Positions 7,771-15,555 of a stretch of 64,000 nt of DNA are shown here, in pieces. Within the stretch, counting starts at the first letter, position 1, and each line of letters begins with the position of its first letter. The stretch is from assembly GCF_001515525.1 (NCBI RefSeq), contig NZ_BCNQ01000003.1, forward strand, positions 1 through 64,000, written 5' to 3'. The notes below the pieces were generated by a model, which did not search any database, was not told the DNA's origin, and saw only the letters and a list, made by a program, of their open reading frames with translations. The position numbers and the translations under genes are program-made. This DNA is from Piscicoccus intestinalis NBRC 104926. GTDB lineage: Bacteria; Actinomycetota; Actinomycetes; Actinomycetales; Dermatophilaceae.

Positions 7771-9257
7771 CGGCCCGCCTCCGGGGTGAGGGTCAGACGC
7801 CACACGGTGCCGGAGCCGGGAGCGCTGGCGACCTCGAGGCGGGCCCCGGCGCGCCGGCAGGTGTCGGCGAGCACCGCGAGCCCGACGTGCCCCTCGCGCG
7901 GATACCGCATCGTCTCGCGCACGTCGAATCCCTTCCCGTCGTCGGCGATCTCGACGACCACCCTGTCATCGTGGCCGGGAGCCCGGGCGATTCGCACACT
8001 GACGTGTGCGGCCTGCGAGTGGGTCGCGGCATTGCGCAGGCACTCGCGGGCCACGCGATGGACGAGCGGCACCTGCTCGGAGCCGAGCCGCGCGCCGACG
8101 CCGGGCTCCACCCATGCGGTGGCGGCGATGCCGCGGGACCGCAGCGGTTCGACGAGGTCGTCGACGACGTCGTCGAGGTCGGCGCCGCGCAGCTCGGGCG
8201 GGTAGAGCTCGACGAGGAGGGTGCGCAGGCTCGCGATCCCACGGCGAACCAGCACCCCCGCCTCGTCGACGGTGGCGGCCCGCTGCTCCTGACCGGCGGC
8301 GCGCATGGAGTCCGCCGCGGCGGCCACCGTCAGCGAGGCGGCGGTGAGTTCTTGCACCGGCCCGTCGTGCAGGGTGCCGGCGAGGCGGCGTCGCTCGGCG
8401 TCCGAGGCGACGACCGACGCGCGCAACGCCTCCTCCCGGCGGCGCTGCGCCTCGGCGAGCCGCCGCACGAGCCACCACAACACGGGCGCGAGGAGCAGCA
8501 GGAGCGCCAGCATGCCGACGACCTCGAGCGCGACGAACGTGCGCCACAGCCCGGCGGCGCGCGGCTCGATCTGGGCGTAGTCCCCGTACACCTCGAGCAG
8601 CAGCCGCTGCCCCGTCGTGGCGTGCACGGGCCGCCGGATCTCCAGGAGCCGCCCCCGGAACGCCTCGAACTCGTTCTCGCGCCCCTCCGGGGTGGTCACC
8701 GCGGCCCGGGTGACGCCGTGGTCGAGCACCGCCCGCTCGACGGCCCCGAGGTCGAAGCGTTGCCCGACGAGGCGCCGCTCGTCGGAGTAGACCACGGTGC
8801 CGTCGGCGGTGAAGATCTTCAGCCGGATCACCCCCAGGGCCCCGAGCCTGGTGTCGACGACCTCGTCGAGCTCGTCGAGGGCAGTCGAGGCGCCGGCGAG
8901 CAGCGTTGGGGTGAGACGGGGTTCGATCGCGGCGGCGGCGAGCAGGTCGGCGGTCTGGGTGCCGTTGGCGATCGCGTCCCGCTCGGCGAGAAACCGGCTC
9001 ACGGAGGCGGTGCCGATCGTGACGACGAGCAGCACGACCGCGACGGCGGCCACGCCCGCCACGACCAACCTGCGCAGGTCGGTCGTGGGCGCGCCGCCGT
9101 CGCGATCCCCGCGCGCGACGACGTGCCACTCGCGCTCGGGTGGTTCCCCCGGGGGAATCTGGGGGGTCTGCGACGTCCCGGAAGCGGGCACCGACCCATC
9201 GGGCGTCATCGCCCGCTCGACCGGACCGGGCCCCGGGAGGCCTCGACGACTGGACAC
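7767..9257 (-). CDS. Sensor histidine kinase, HisKA_3 type, 496 aa
   Basis: Two membrane helices (about 64-86 and 245-268) bracket an extracytoplasmic domain of about 155 residues, so the signal is probably read outside the cell. The dimerisation domain carries the phospho-acceptor in AGTLHDGPVQELTAA, and the ATPase domain has RECLRNAATHS (N box), VEIADDGKGFD (G1) and GHVGLAVLAD. It is the partner of the overlapping regulator gene. The start may be GTG 9257 or ATG 9209. The input ligand cannot be told. Confidence 0.88.
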   Translation of the reverse strand: MSSRRGLPGPGPVERAMTPDGSVPASGTSQTPQIPPGEPPEREWHVVARGDRDGGAPTTDLRRLVVAGVAAVAVVLLVVTIGTASVSRFLAERDAIANGTQTADLLAAAAIEPRLTPTLLAGASTALDELDEVVDTRLGALGVIRLKIFTADGTVVYSDERRLVGQRFDLGAVERAVLDHGVTRAAVTTPEGRENEFEAFRGRLLEIRRPVHATTGQRLLLEVYGDYAQIEPRAAGLWRTFVALEVVGMLALLLLLAPVLWWLVRRLAEAQRRREEALRASVVASDAERRRLAGTLHDGPVQELTAASLTVAAAADSMRAAGQEQRAATVDEAGVLVRRGIASLRTLLVELYPPELRGADLDDVVDDLVEPLRSRGIAATAWVEPGVGARLGSEQVPLVHRVARECLRNAATHSQAAHVSVRIARAPGHDDRVVVEIADDGKGFDVRETMRYPREGHVGLAVLADTCRRAGARLEVASAPGSGTVWRLTLTPEAGR

Positions 9258-9350
9258 CGGCTCACGGTAACCGCGTCACCTGTGGGGCCCGGGCTGTCGT
9301 CGGCGTGCAGGTCCGACTCACGCCCGGACGCGGCGGGCTGTCGGGCCGGC

Positions 9351-9821
9351 TCACCGTCGGTGCAGCAGCCCGGTCGTCGCGAGCGCCAGGCAGATGCCGG
9401 TGAGAGCGAGGAAACCGGGCGCCAGCGGGGGTGCGATGCCCGCGCCGCCGGTCGCGGCCTCCCACCACTGCTGCAGCGGGGAGAGCGTGTCCCAGGTCGA
9501 GGCCCAGGTCGCCGACAGCGGGGCCGTCTCCCAGTTGGAGGAGACGTGCTCCCACACCCCGAACGCGCCCGCGAACGCGCTACCGACGGCGAGCAACCGG
9601 GCTGCGAGGAGCACCCGCGGGGTGGGCTTCAGCGCGACGGCCGCGATGCCGACCGCGAGGGCGGCGAGCACGACCCAGGGCACGAGCTGGTCGAGACCGT
9701 CCCAGTGCCGCAGCATCGCCAGTTCGAGCACCGCACCCCCGCACGTGCCGGCCGCGACGAGCAGGAACGCGCGCCGCAGGAAGCGGGTCGTGCGGGCATC
9801 GCCGTAGCGGTCCCACGTCAC
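9351..9821 (-). CDS. Small integral membrane protein, 156 aa, unknown function
   Basis: Four hydrophobic segments (residues about 17-38, 45-63, 70-90 and 130-150) with a Trp-rich external loop (WEHVSSNWE, WASTWDTL, QQWWEA) between the third and fourth. I do not recognise the family. It lies between a two-component system and two lipoprotein genes, all on the minus strand. It starts at GTG 9821, 67 bp after the upstream lipoprotein gene ends. Function is not inferred. Confidence 0.6.
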   Translation of the reverse strand: MTWDRYGDARTTRFLRRAFLLVAAGTCGGAVLELAMLRHWDGLDQLVPWVVLAALAVGIAAVALKPTPRVLLAARLLAVGSAFAGAFGVWEHVSSNWETAPLSATWASTWDTLSPLQQWWEAATGGAGIAPPLAPGFLALTGICLALATTGLLHRR

Positions 9822-9888
9822 GCTGTCGGGCTCGGCGGGGTCCGCGAGACCTCGGGATACATCGAGCGCTCCGGGTAGTCGATCATCG

Positions 9889-10293
9889 TCAGACCTTCAG
9901 GCTCGCGAGGATGTTGGCCAGCGTCTGCTGGTCGACGCCGTACTTGCCGAGTTCCTGCCCGAGCTTGGTCGCCAGGTCGCTCGAGGTGTACGGGCGGTAC
10001 TCCTCGATCTCCTTCGCCCAGCGGTCGGCGTTCGGCACGCCATGCGCCTGCAGCGCCTTGGCGATGTCGTCCGTGCTCGCGTTGTTCGCGTCGGCGGTCT
10101 GGCCGGAGGCGGTGGCGGCACCGGAGGCCGCGCTCGAGGTGGGGGCCGCGCTCGTGGCGGCAGTGGTCGTGGCCTGCGCGGTCGTGCTCTCGGCGCTGCC
10201 GGCGGTGCTCGACCCGGAGGAGCAGGCGGTCAGGCCGAAGGTGGTGGCGGCGAGGGCGGCCGCGGACAGGTAGGCGAGGCGGCGGGAGCGCAT
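9889..10293 (-). CDS. Lipoprotein with C-terminal helical repeat-like module, paralogue 1
   Basis: A 134-residue lipoprotein. The signal peptide ends in the lipobox LTAC, followed by SSGSS. A Ser/Thr/Ala-rich linker then leads to a compact 60-residue domain with STDDIAKALQAHGVPNADRW and VDQQTLANILASL. The same domain, spaced alike, ends the next gene (10502-10978). The pattern resembles the start of helix-hairpin-helix modules in ComEA-like proteins, but lacks the usual GIGxxxA loop. GAAAGG upstream of ATG 10293 supports this start. It is expected on the outer face of the membrane; function unknown. Confidence 0.7.
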   Translation of the reverse strand: MRSRRLAYLSAAALAATTFGLTACSSGSSTAGSAESTTAQATTTAATSAAPTSSAASGAATASGQTADANNASTDDIAKALQAHGVPNADRWAKEIEEYRPYTSSDLATKLGQELGKYGVDQQTLANILASLKV

Positions 10294-10451
10294 GGGTCGG
10301 GGCCTTTCGATCGAGAACATCTGTCTGCATCGGCCGGGACCGGCCGTTGCTGCGATGTCCTCAGCATCGGTGTGCGCCCGCTCGGCGCGCCATTGTCCGA
10401 TGGTCGTAGTACCCCCGTGTCCCCTCCCGGGCCACTGTCCCCCGGACGGCG

Positions 10452-10494
10452 AACGGCTACCCCGAGCCGGTCGCGCCGACTCGGGGTAGCCGTT
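10452..10494 (-). terminator. Hairpin terminator between the lipoprotein genes
   Basis: AACGGCTACCCCGAG (10452-10466) pairs with CTCGGGGTAGCCGTT (10480-10494), a perfect 15-bp stem just after the stop of the minus-strand gene ending at 10502. It separates the two paralogous lipoprotein genes into different transcripts. Confidence 0.8.
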
Positions 10495-10501
10495 GGGGCG
10501 C

Positions 10502-10978
10502 TCAGAAGCGCAGGCTGCCGAGGAGGTTCTGCACGGTCTCCTGGTTGATGCCGGCGCGCTCGGCCTCCTGCTGCAGGCGGGTGGTCACGGTGTTGGGGTC
10601 GGTCTTGCGGAGTCGGTCGATCTCGCCGGCCCAGCGGTCGGCGTCCGGCACGCCGTTCTCGCGCAGGGTCGCGGCGATCTCCTCGGTGCTCGCGCTGTTG
10701 ATGTCGACGCGCTCGCTGACCGCGGCGGCGGCCGAACTCGCAGCGGCCCGAGCGGAGTCGGCGGCGTCGGTCGCGTCTCCGGCGGCACCGCTGGCCGCGT
10801 CGGTCGCGGTGTCCATGAGGCTGTCGGTGGGGGTCGCGGTCTGCGTGGGGGTCGCGGCCGCGGTCGTCTCGGGCGCGGTGCTCGCGCCGGAGGAGCAGGC
10901 TGTCAGTCCGACGACACCCAAGGCCCCGGCGAGCAGGGAGACGGCGAGGGTGCGGGCGGGGGTACGGGTGGCGTTCAT
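10502..10978 (-). CDS. Lipoprotein with C-terminal helical repeat-like module, paralogue 2
   Basis: A 158-residue paralogue of the neighbouring lipoprotein. Signal peptide with lipobox LTAC, a long Ala/Thr/Ser/Asp linker with TPTQTATPTDS, then the shared C-terminal domain beginning VDINSASTEEIAATL and containing GVPDADRWAGEI and INQETVQNLLGSL. The opening VDINSAS is close to the ComEA helix-hairpin-helix start (DINTAS). GAAAGG before ATG 10978 supports the start. Both copies keep a W-A-x-E-I core, so the domain is under selection. Function unknown. Confidence 0.7.
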   Translation of the reverse strand: MNATRTPARTLAVSLLAGALGVVGLTACSSGASTAPETTAAATPTQTATPTDSLMDTATDAASGAAGDATDAADSARAAASSAAAAVSERVDINSASTEEIAATLRENGVPDADRWAGEIDRLRKTDPNTVTTRLQQEAERAGINQETVQNLLGSLRF

Positions 10979-11056
10979 CGGTTCACACCTTTCGAGGCGG
11001 TGGACGGGTCGGGGGAGGCACGCGGTGGCACCGCCCGATGTGCCTGGCAACGAACG

Positions 11057-12427
11057 CTACTTGCCCAACGCTCCCTGCGGTCCGAAACGCGGGCACCCGT
11101 CGTCGGGCGGTGCGCCGGAATCGAGGAGCCGGTGCAGCCGGGCGCTCGTGCCCGACGGCACCGTCAACCGCCAGGAGACCGTGTCGGGGTGTCGGAAGGT
11201 GGCCGGGACACAGTGCGTTCGGGGCGCGGGCTCGGGGTAGACCTCGACGACCTCGCCGTCCAGCCAGACCTGAGCCGGGCCGCTCGGCAACTCGATCCGT
11301 CCGCGAGGTGAGACGAGGGTTCCGCCGCGGGTCGAGACCATCGCGGCCGGCGGGAGGTCGTGGTCGCCGGGAGGCAGGTCGAGGGGCAGTTCGGCGGCCA
11401 GGTCGGGCGCGTCGGCGAGCAGGGCGTCGGTGGCCGGGGCGCGGGTGACGACGATCCGCCCGTCGACCACCCGCAGCCGGCGCGGCAGCGTCAGGCACCC
11501 GGCCACGAGGTCCTCCGAGCCGCCCTCAGCGGGGGCATCGTCGGAGTGCTCGTCGGGCAGGTCGTCGGGGCGAACCGCCTCCTGGCGCACCCAGCCCAGA
11601 TGCCACGAGCCGGTGTCGTCCGTGGTGAACTGTGGTGCGTAGCAGACCTCCCCGGCGTCGAGCCGGTGCCATCCCGCGGCCCGGAACGCCGGCCGACCGG
11701 GGTGCTCGGTGTCGTCGACGACGTCGCCGACCACCGCGAGGACGTCGTCGAGCTGCCCGCGCAGCTGCGTCGAGACGACGAGCACGGCGCGGCCGTCGAC
11801 GAACGCCAGCTGCGGGCACTCCCAGATGTCGGCGGCGAACGGGGCGTCGAGCGTGTCGGCGCGGCGCGCCCAGATCCCCTCGTACACCCAGGCGTGCAGG
11901 TCGTCGCAGGAGAACAGCAGTACTGCGGGCTCGCCGGTGACCAGCCCGGCTCCGTGCAGGGCCCAGCGGCGCCCGCCGTGGACGAACAGGAACGGATCAC
12001 GCATGACCGCGACGCCGTCGGCGGTCGGGGTGCGCGCGACGACCCACGGCTCGCTCCAGGTGTCGAGGGAGTCGTCGAGGGCGCGGCGCATCACGGTGGT
12101 GCTCGCGTGGGAGTCGTCGACGACGCCGCTGTACGCCACGAGGGCGTCGTCGCCGGCGATGGCGGGCGGCAGGAAGACGCCGCTCCAGCAGCCCGCGGAG
12201 TCGGGCCCGTCGGGCGTGGGGCCGAACGCGACGGGGTGCTCCCGCCACGTCGCCAGGTCGGCGCTGGAGGCGTGCCCCCAGTGGATGTCGCCGTGCTGGG
12301 CGGCGTGGGGGTTGTGCTGGTAGAAGACGTGCCAGCGGCCGTCGCGGTAGGTCATCCCGTTGGGGTCGTTCAGCCAGCCGCGGCGGGGCCGAAGGTGGTA
12401 GCGCGGGAGGGCGGGCTGACGAGGCAT
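11057..12427 (-). CDS. Glycoside hydrolase family 32 (sucrose hydrolase / fructosidase), 456 aa
   Basis: A five-bladed propeller hydrolase. The nucleophile motif WLNDPNG is at residues 18-24 (Asp21), the stabilising RDP motif is in VMRDPFLF and the acid/base Glu is in the ECP motif WECPQL. It has no signal peptide, so it acts in the cytoplasm, probably releasing fructose from sucrose or sucrose 6-phosphate. The C-terminal beta-sandwich is short. A sucrose-type symporter lies about 9 kb away. Start at ATG 12427. Whether it uses the phosphorylated sugar is not visible. Confidence 0.88.
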   Translation of the reverse strand: MPRQPALPRYHLRPRRGWLNDPNGMTYRDGRWHVFYQHNPHAAQHGDIHWGHASSADLATWREHPVAFGPTPDGPDSAGCWSGVFLPPAIAGDDALVAYSGVVDDSHASTTVMRRALDDSLDTWSEPWVVARTPTADGVAVMRDPFLFVHGGRRWALHGAGLVTGEPAVLLFSCDDLHAWVYEGIWARRADTLDAPFAADIWECPQLAFVDGRAVLVVSTQLRGQLDDVLAVVGDVVDDTEHPGRPAFRAAGWHRLDAGEVCYAPQFTTDDTGSWHLGWVRQEAVRPDDLPDEHSDDAPAEGGSEDLVAGCLTLPRRLRVVDGRIVVTRAPATDALLADAPDLAAELPLDLPPGDHDLPPAAMVSTRGGTLVSPRGRIELPSGPAQVWLDGEVVEVYPEPAPRTHCVPATFRHPDTVSWRLTVPSGTSARLHRLLDSGAPPDDGCPRFGPQGALGK

Positions 12428-12529
12428 GACGCCCTTTCTACCCGGCGCGTGATCGGGTCGCCCAGCGCGGCAGCCGGCCGGCCGTCAGGAGATCCGGCAC
12501 TACAACACCTGCGAGGGAATGCCCGGGCA

Positions 12530-12601
12530 TAGGATGACGAGCGAGGCCGCCGCGTCCGTGATGAGCCGCGCCTCGCCTTGCCGCTCGAGTCGGCGAGGCG
12601 G
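12530..12601 (+). promoter_or_regulatory. fba upstream region: -10-like TAGGAT and leader hairpin
   Basis: TAGGAT (12530-12535) is the best -10 candidate. About 30 bp later GCCGCGCCTCGCC and GGCGAGGCGGC (within 12565-12601) form a stem in the leader, about 70 bp before the fba start. It could stabilise the message or attenuate it; nothing decides between these. Confidence 0.3.
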
Positions 12602-12669
12602 CCAGGCGCCGGTTACGGTCCGAGGCGAGCGGTCGCTGCACGAAAGCCCCCAACACGAGGAGTCGCACA

Positions 12670-13695
12670 GTGCCTATCGCAACCCATGAGGTCTACGCCG
12701 AGATGCTCGACCGCGCGAAGGCCGGGTCCTTCGCCTACCCGGCGATCAACATCACCTCGAGCCAGACGATCAACGCCGCGATCCGCGGTTTCGCCGAGGC
12801 CGGCAGTGACGGCATCATCCAGGTCTCGACCGGTGGCGCCGAGTACGCCTCCGGCCCGACGATCAAGAACATGGTCCGCGGCGCGGTGGCCCTGGCCGCC
12901 TTCGCCCGCGAGGTCGCGCAGAGCTACGACGTCAACATCGCGCTGCACACCGACCACTGCCCGAAGGACAAGCTGGACACCTACGTGCGTCCGCTCCTCG
13001 AGCTGTCGACCGAGCAGGTCAAGAAGACCGGCCAGCCGATCTTCAACTCGCACATGTGGGACGGCTCGGCCGTGCCGCTGGAGGAGAACCTGCAGATCGC
13101 GCAGGAGCTGCTCGAGAAGTGCGTCGCGGCCAACATCATCCTCGAGGTCGAGATCGGTGTCGTCGGCGGCGAGGAAGACGGCGTCGAGGCCGAGATCAAC
13201 GAGAAGCTGTACTCCACCCCCGAAGACGCGATCGCCACGGCGCGCGCCCTGGGCACCGGCGAGAACGGCTACTACATGACGGCCCTGACGTTCGGCAACG
13301 TGCACGGCGTCTACAAGCCGGGCAACGTCAAGCTGCGCCCCGAGGTGCTCAAGGCCGCCCAGGACGCGGTGCACAAGGAGTTCAACACCTCCGACGAGAA
13401 GCCGTTCCACCTCGTCTTCCACGGTGGCTCGGGCTCGCTGCCGCAGGAGATCTCCGACGCGGTCGACTACGGCGTCGTCAAGATGAACGTCGACACCGAC
13501 ACCCAGTACGCGTTCACCCGCCCGGTCGCCGGCTGGATGCTGGAGAACTACACCGGCGTGCTGAAGATCGACGGCGAGGTCGGCAACAAGAAGAAGTACG
13601 ACCCGCGCGCGTGGGGCAAGGAGGCCGAGGCCGGCATGGCGGCTCGCGTCGTCGAGGCCTGCGAGAACCTGCGCTCCGCCGGCACCCACAAGTGA
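12670..13695 (+). CDS. fbaA: Class II fructose-bisphosphate aldolase, 341 aa
   Basis: A zinc-dependent aldolase that cleaves fructose 1,6-bisphosphate in glycolysis and joins the trioses in gluconeogenesis. The metal and proton-transfer motif LHTDHCPKD is at about residues 95-103, GGSGS (phosphate loop) follows FHLVFH, and NVDTDTQYAFTRP is near the C-terminus. The length fits the class IIA group. The start is GTG 12670 with AGGAG 9 bp upstream. It is followed by a strong terminator and a DUF3151 gene, the usual actinobacterial order. Confidence 0.96.
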   Translation: MPIATHEVYAEMLDRAKAGSFAYPAINITSSQTINAAIRGFAEAGSDGIIQVSTGGAEYASGPTIKNMVRGAVALAAFAREVAQSYDVNIALHTDHCPKDKLDTYVRPLLELSTEQVKKTGQPIFNSHMWDGSAVPLEENLQIAQELLEKCVAANIILEVEIGVVGGEEDGVEAEINEKLYSTPEDAIATARALGTGENGYYMTALTFGNVHGVYKPGNVKLRPEVLKAAQDAVHKEFNTSDEKPFHLVFHGGSGSLPQEISDAVDYGVVKMNVDTDTQYAFTRPVAGWMLENYTGVLKIDGEVGNKKKYDPRAWGKEAEAGMAARVVEACENLRSAGTHK

Positions 13696-13732
13696 GTCGG
13701 TGACGGCTTCGGTCCGTCGCCCGCATCACCAC

Positions 13733-13764
13733 CGGGCCCCGCACGAGTCGTCGTGCGGGGCCCG
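13733..13764 (+). terminator. Hairpin terminator after fba
   Basis: CGGGCCCCGCACGA (13733-13746) and TCGTGCGGGGCCCG (13751-13764) form a perfect 14-bp stem with a 4-nt loop, followed by TTGG. It lies 38 bp after the aldolase stop. Confidence 0.85.
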
Positions 13765-13801
13765 TTGGCGTCGCGGGGCGTTCGCAGGTCACAGTGGGGG
13801 C

Positions 13802-14212
13802 ATGACCGACGCGAAGAACCTGCTGGGCATTCCCGAGACGACGCTGCCGGACGACCCGGCCGCCGACGACCTGCGCGCCGGCGCCGACCCGGAGCAGGTC
13901 GCCGCCGAGCACCCCGCCTCCGCGCTGGCCTGGGCTCAGCTCGCCGAGGCGGCGCTCGCCGACGGCACCCCCGTGCTGGCGTACGCCTACGCCCGCACCG
14001 GCTACCACCGCTCGCTGGACCAGCTGCGCAAGGCCGGCTGGCGCGGCCAGGGCCCGGTGCCGTGGTCCCACGAGCCGAACCGCGGCTTCCTACGCTCCCT
14101 GGCCGCGCTGTCCCGCGCCGCCGGCGAGCTGGGGGAGGCCGACGAGCAGCAGCGCTGCGCGAGCTTCCTGCGCGACTCCAGCCCCGAGGCCGCCGACGCC
14201 CTGGGCTTCTGA
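13802..14212 (+). CDS. DUF3151 family protein, 136 aa
   Basis: A small soluble protein with a helical, TPR-like centre (SALAWAQLAEAALADGTPVLAYAYARTGYHRSL, read in order) and the family's RGQGPVPWSHEPNRGFLR segment. DUF3151 is an actinobacterial family of unknown function commonly found just after fba, as here. ATG 13802 is followed directly by the conserved N-terminus TDAKNLLGIPETTLP. The nearby aldolase suggests but does not prove a link to central carbon metabolism. Confidence 0.85.
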   Translation: MTDAKNLLGIPETTLPDDPAADDLRAGADPEQVAAEHPASALAWAQLAEAALADGTPVLAYAYARTGYHRSLDQLRKAGWRGQGPVPWSHEPNRGFLRSLAALSRAAGELGEADEQQRCASFLRDSSPEAADALGF

Positions 14213-14268
14213 GGGCTTCGGCGCACTCCCCCCACCCCAGCCGCGAACACAGCCCTGAGCGCAGCCCT

Positions 14269-14312
14269 GAACGCAGGGACACGCCGGGAATCACCGGCGT
14301 GTCCCTGCGTTC
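14269..14312. repeat. Hairpin family B, copy 1
   Basis: GAACGCAGGGACACGCCGG (14269-14287) and its exact complement (14294-14312) form a 19-bp stem around a 6-nt loop. It follows the DUF3151 stop by 57 bp and may be its terminator. A close relative at 15484-15527 lies on the other side of the next gene. GAACGCAG-like fragments repeat around both. Confidence 0.8.
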
Positions 14313-14477
14313 ACTGCTGCGTTCACTCGGGAGGTGGATGCGCGCGCCGGGGAGTGCGCGGAGGCCGGGAGGCGTGGCAGAGCCGGAGTTATCCCCAAGG
14401 GGTCGCTGGCTTGGGCGTTGCCCACAGGGCGGGGTCGGTGTGCGCGCGGCACGTCTCGAACCGCCCAGGGTGGGCGC

Positions 14478-15473
14478 ATGGAGCGCAGCGCTGACTCGGC
14501 GGCCGGGATGCCCAAAGGGGCCGCACACATCTTGCGGACGCAACACCACCTGGCCACCCGAGCTCAACTGCTCAACGGGGGTGTCACCTCCGCTGCCCTG
14601 GCGTGGCGGCTGGGCCGGCAGTGGCGCTATGTGCTGCCGGGTGTCGTGTGCACCAAGGCGGGCGATCTCGATGAGACGCAGCGAGGTGTGGCAGCGCTGC
14701 TGTTCGCGGGGCCGGGCGCGGTTCTGGGTGGCCCGACGGCCGCTCGCTACTTCGGCATCCGGTCGGGTCCCGTGGATCCCCTGGTTCATGTGCTGGTGCC
14801 GGCCCGCCAGGCGGCCAGGCGAGCCCGTTGGGTGCAGGTGCATCGGTCCGCAGTGCCGGAGACCGCGCCGGTATCCGCGGGAGGCCGACGGTGGGCGTCG
14901 AAGGCCCGCGCGATTCTGGACGCCGCGCGGTGGGCCCCCACCGATCGCGATCGCCGGGCCATCGTCATCGAAGGGGTACAGCGACGCCTCGTCACCCCCG
15001 AGGCGTTGGCTCATGAGCTTGATCGGGGTACCCGACGTGGCTCCCGCGCCCTGCGGGCGGCCATCGAGGAGGCCGCGGCGGGCTCGTGGTCGGTTCCGGA
15101 GGCCGATCTGGCGCGGCTGTTGGCCGCGGTGGCCGAGCTTCCCGAGCCGATGCTCAACCCGGAACTCACCGCGCCGGGGGTGGGCCGCCTCATCAGCCCC
15201 GATCTGTGGTTCGACGACGTCGCCATGGCCGTGATGGTCCACTCCCGGCAACACCATGCGCTGGGGGAGGACTGGGTGGACACCGTGGAGTTGGACGGCG
15301 AACTCGCCTCGCACGGCGTCGCCGTGATCGGCGTCACGCCCACGGGGCTCAAGCGCAATCCCGCACGGGTGAGCGCGCGCATCCTACGCAGCTATCGAAC
15401 GGCCGCCGCCCGCCCGCGCCCACCCGTCTCCGCCAAACCCCGCTGGTCCACCCGCGAGCACCCGCATCTGTGA
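14478..15473 (+). CDS. AbiEi-like N-terminal domain protein with possible nuclease-fold C-terminus, 331 aa
   Basis: The N-terminus (HHLATRAQLLNGGVTSAALAWRLGRQWRYVLPGVVC, read in order) matches the winged-helix start of type IV antitoxin AbiEi-like proteins. The middle has GGPTAARYFGI and VHVLVPARQ as in the same group. The C-terminal part (HSRQHHALGEDWVDTVELDGELASHGVAVIGVTP, read in order) resembles the region that in relatives carries a DUF559/Vsr-like nuclease fold, but the usual catalytic residues are not clear. No toxin partner is adjacent. ATG 14478 has GGTGGG upstream. Hairpins of one family flank the gene, so it may have been inserted. The function is uncertain. Confidence 0.6.
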   Translation: MERSADSAAGMPKGAAHILRTQHHLATRAQLLNGGVTSAALAWRLGRQWRYVLPGVVCTKAGDLDETQRGVAALLFAGPGAVLGGPTAARYFGIRSGPVDPLVHVLVPARQAARRARWVQVHRSAVPETAPVSAGGRRWASKARAILDAARWAPTDRDRRAIVIEGVQRRLVTPEALAHELDRGTRRGSRALRAAIEEAAAGSWSVPEADLARLLAAVAELPEPMLNPELTAPGVGRLISPDLWFDDVAMAVMVHSRQHHALGEDWVDTVELDGELASHGVAVIGVTPTGLKRNPARVSARILRSYRTAAARPRPPVSAKPRWSTREHPHL

Positions 15474-15483
15474 GCGCAACTGT

Positions 15484-15527
15484 GAACGCAGAGACACGCG
15501 GGTGATCACCGGCGTGTCCCTGCGCTC
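15484..15527. repeat. Hairpin family B, copy 2
   Basis: GAACGCAGAGACACGCGGGTGA (15484-15505) pairs with TCACCGGCGTGTCCCTGCGCTC (15506-15527), with three mismatches and no real loop. Half of it is identical to the copy at 14269-14312. It starts 11 bp after the stop of the AbiEi-like gene and lies between convergent genes, so it may terminate both. Confidence 0.75.
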
Positions 15528-15555
15528 ATCGCTGCGGCGTCGTGGCGGGGAGCCC

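Noticed and set aside
14478-15473. A complete AbiE toxin-antitoxin pair
   Set aside because: Only the AbiEi-like protein is seen; no AbiEii nucleotidyltransferase lies on either side.
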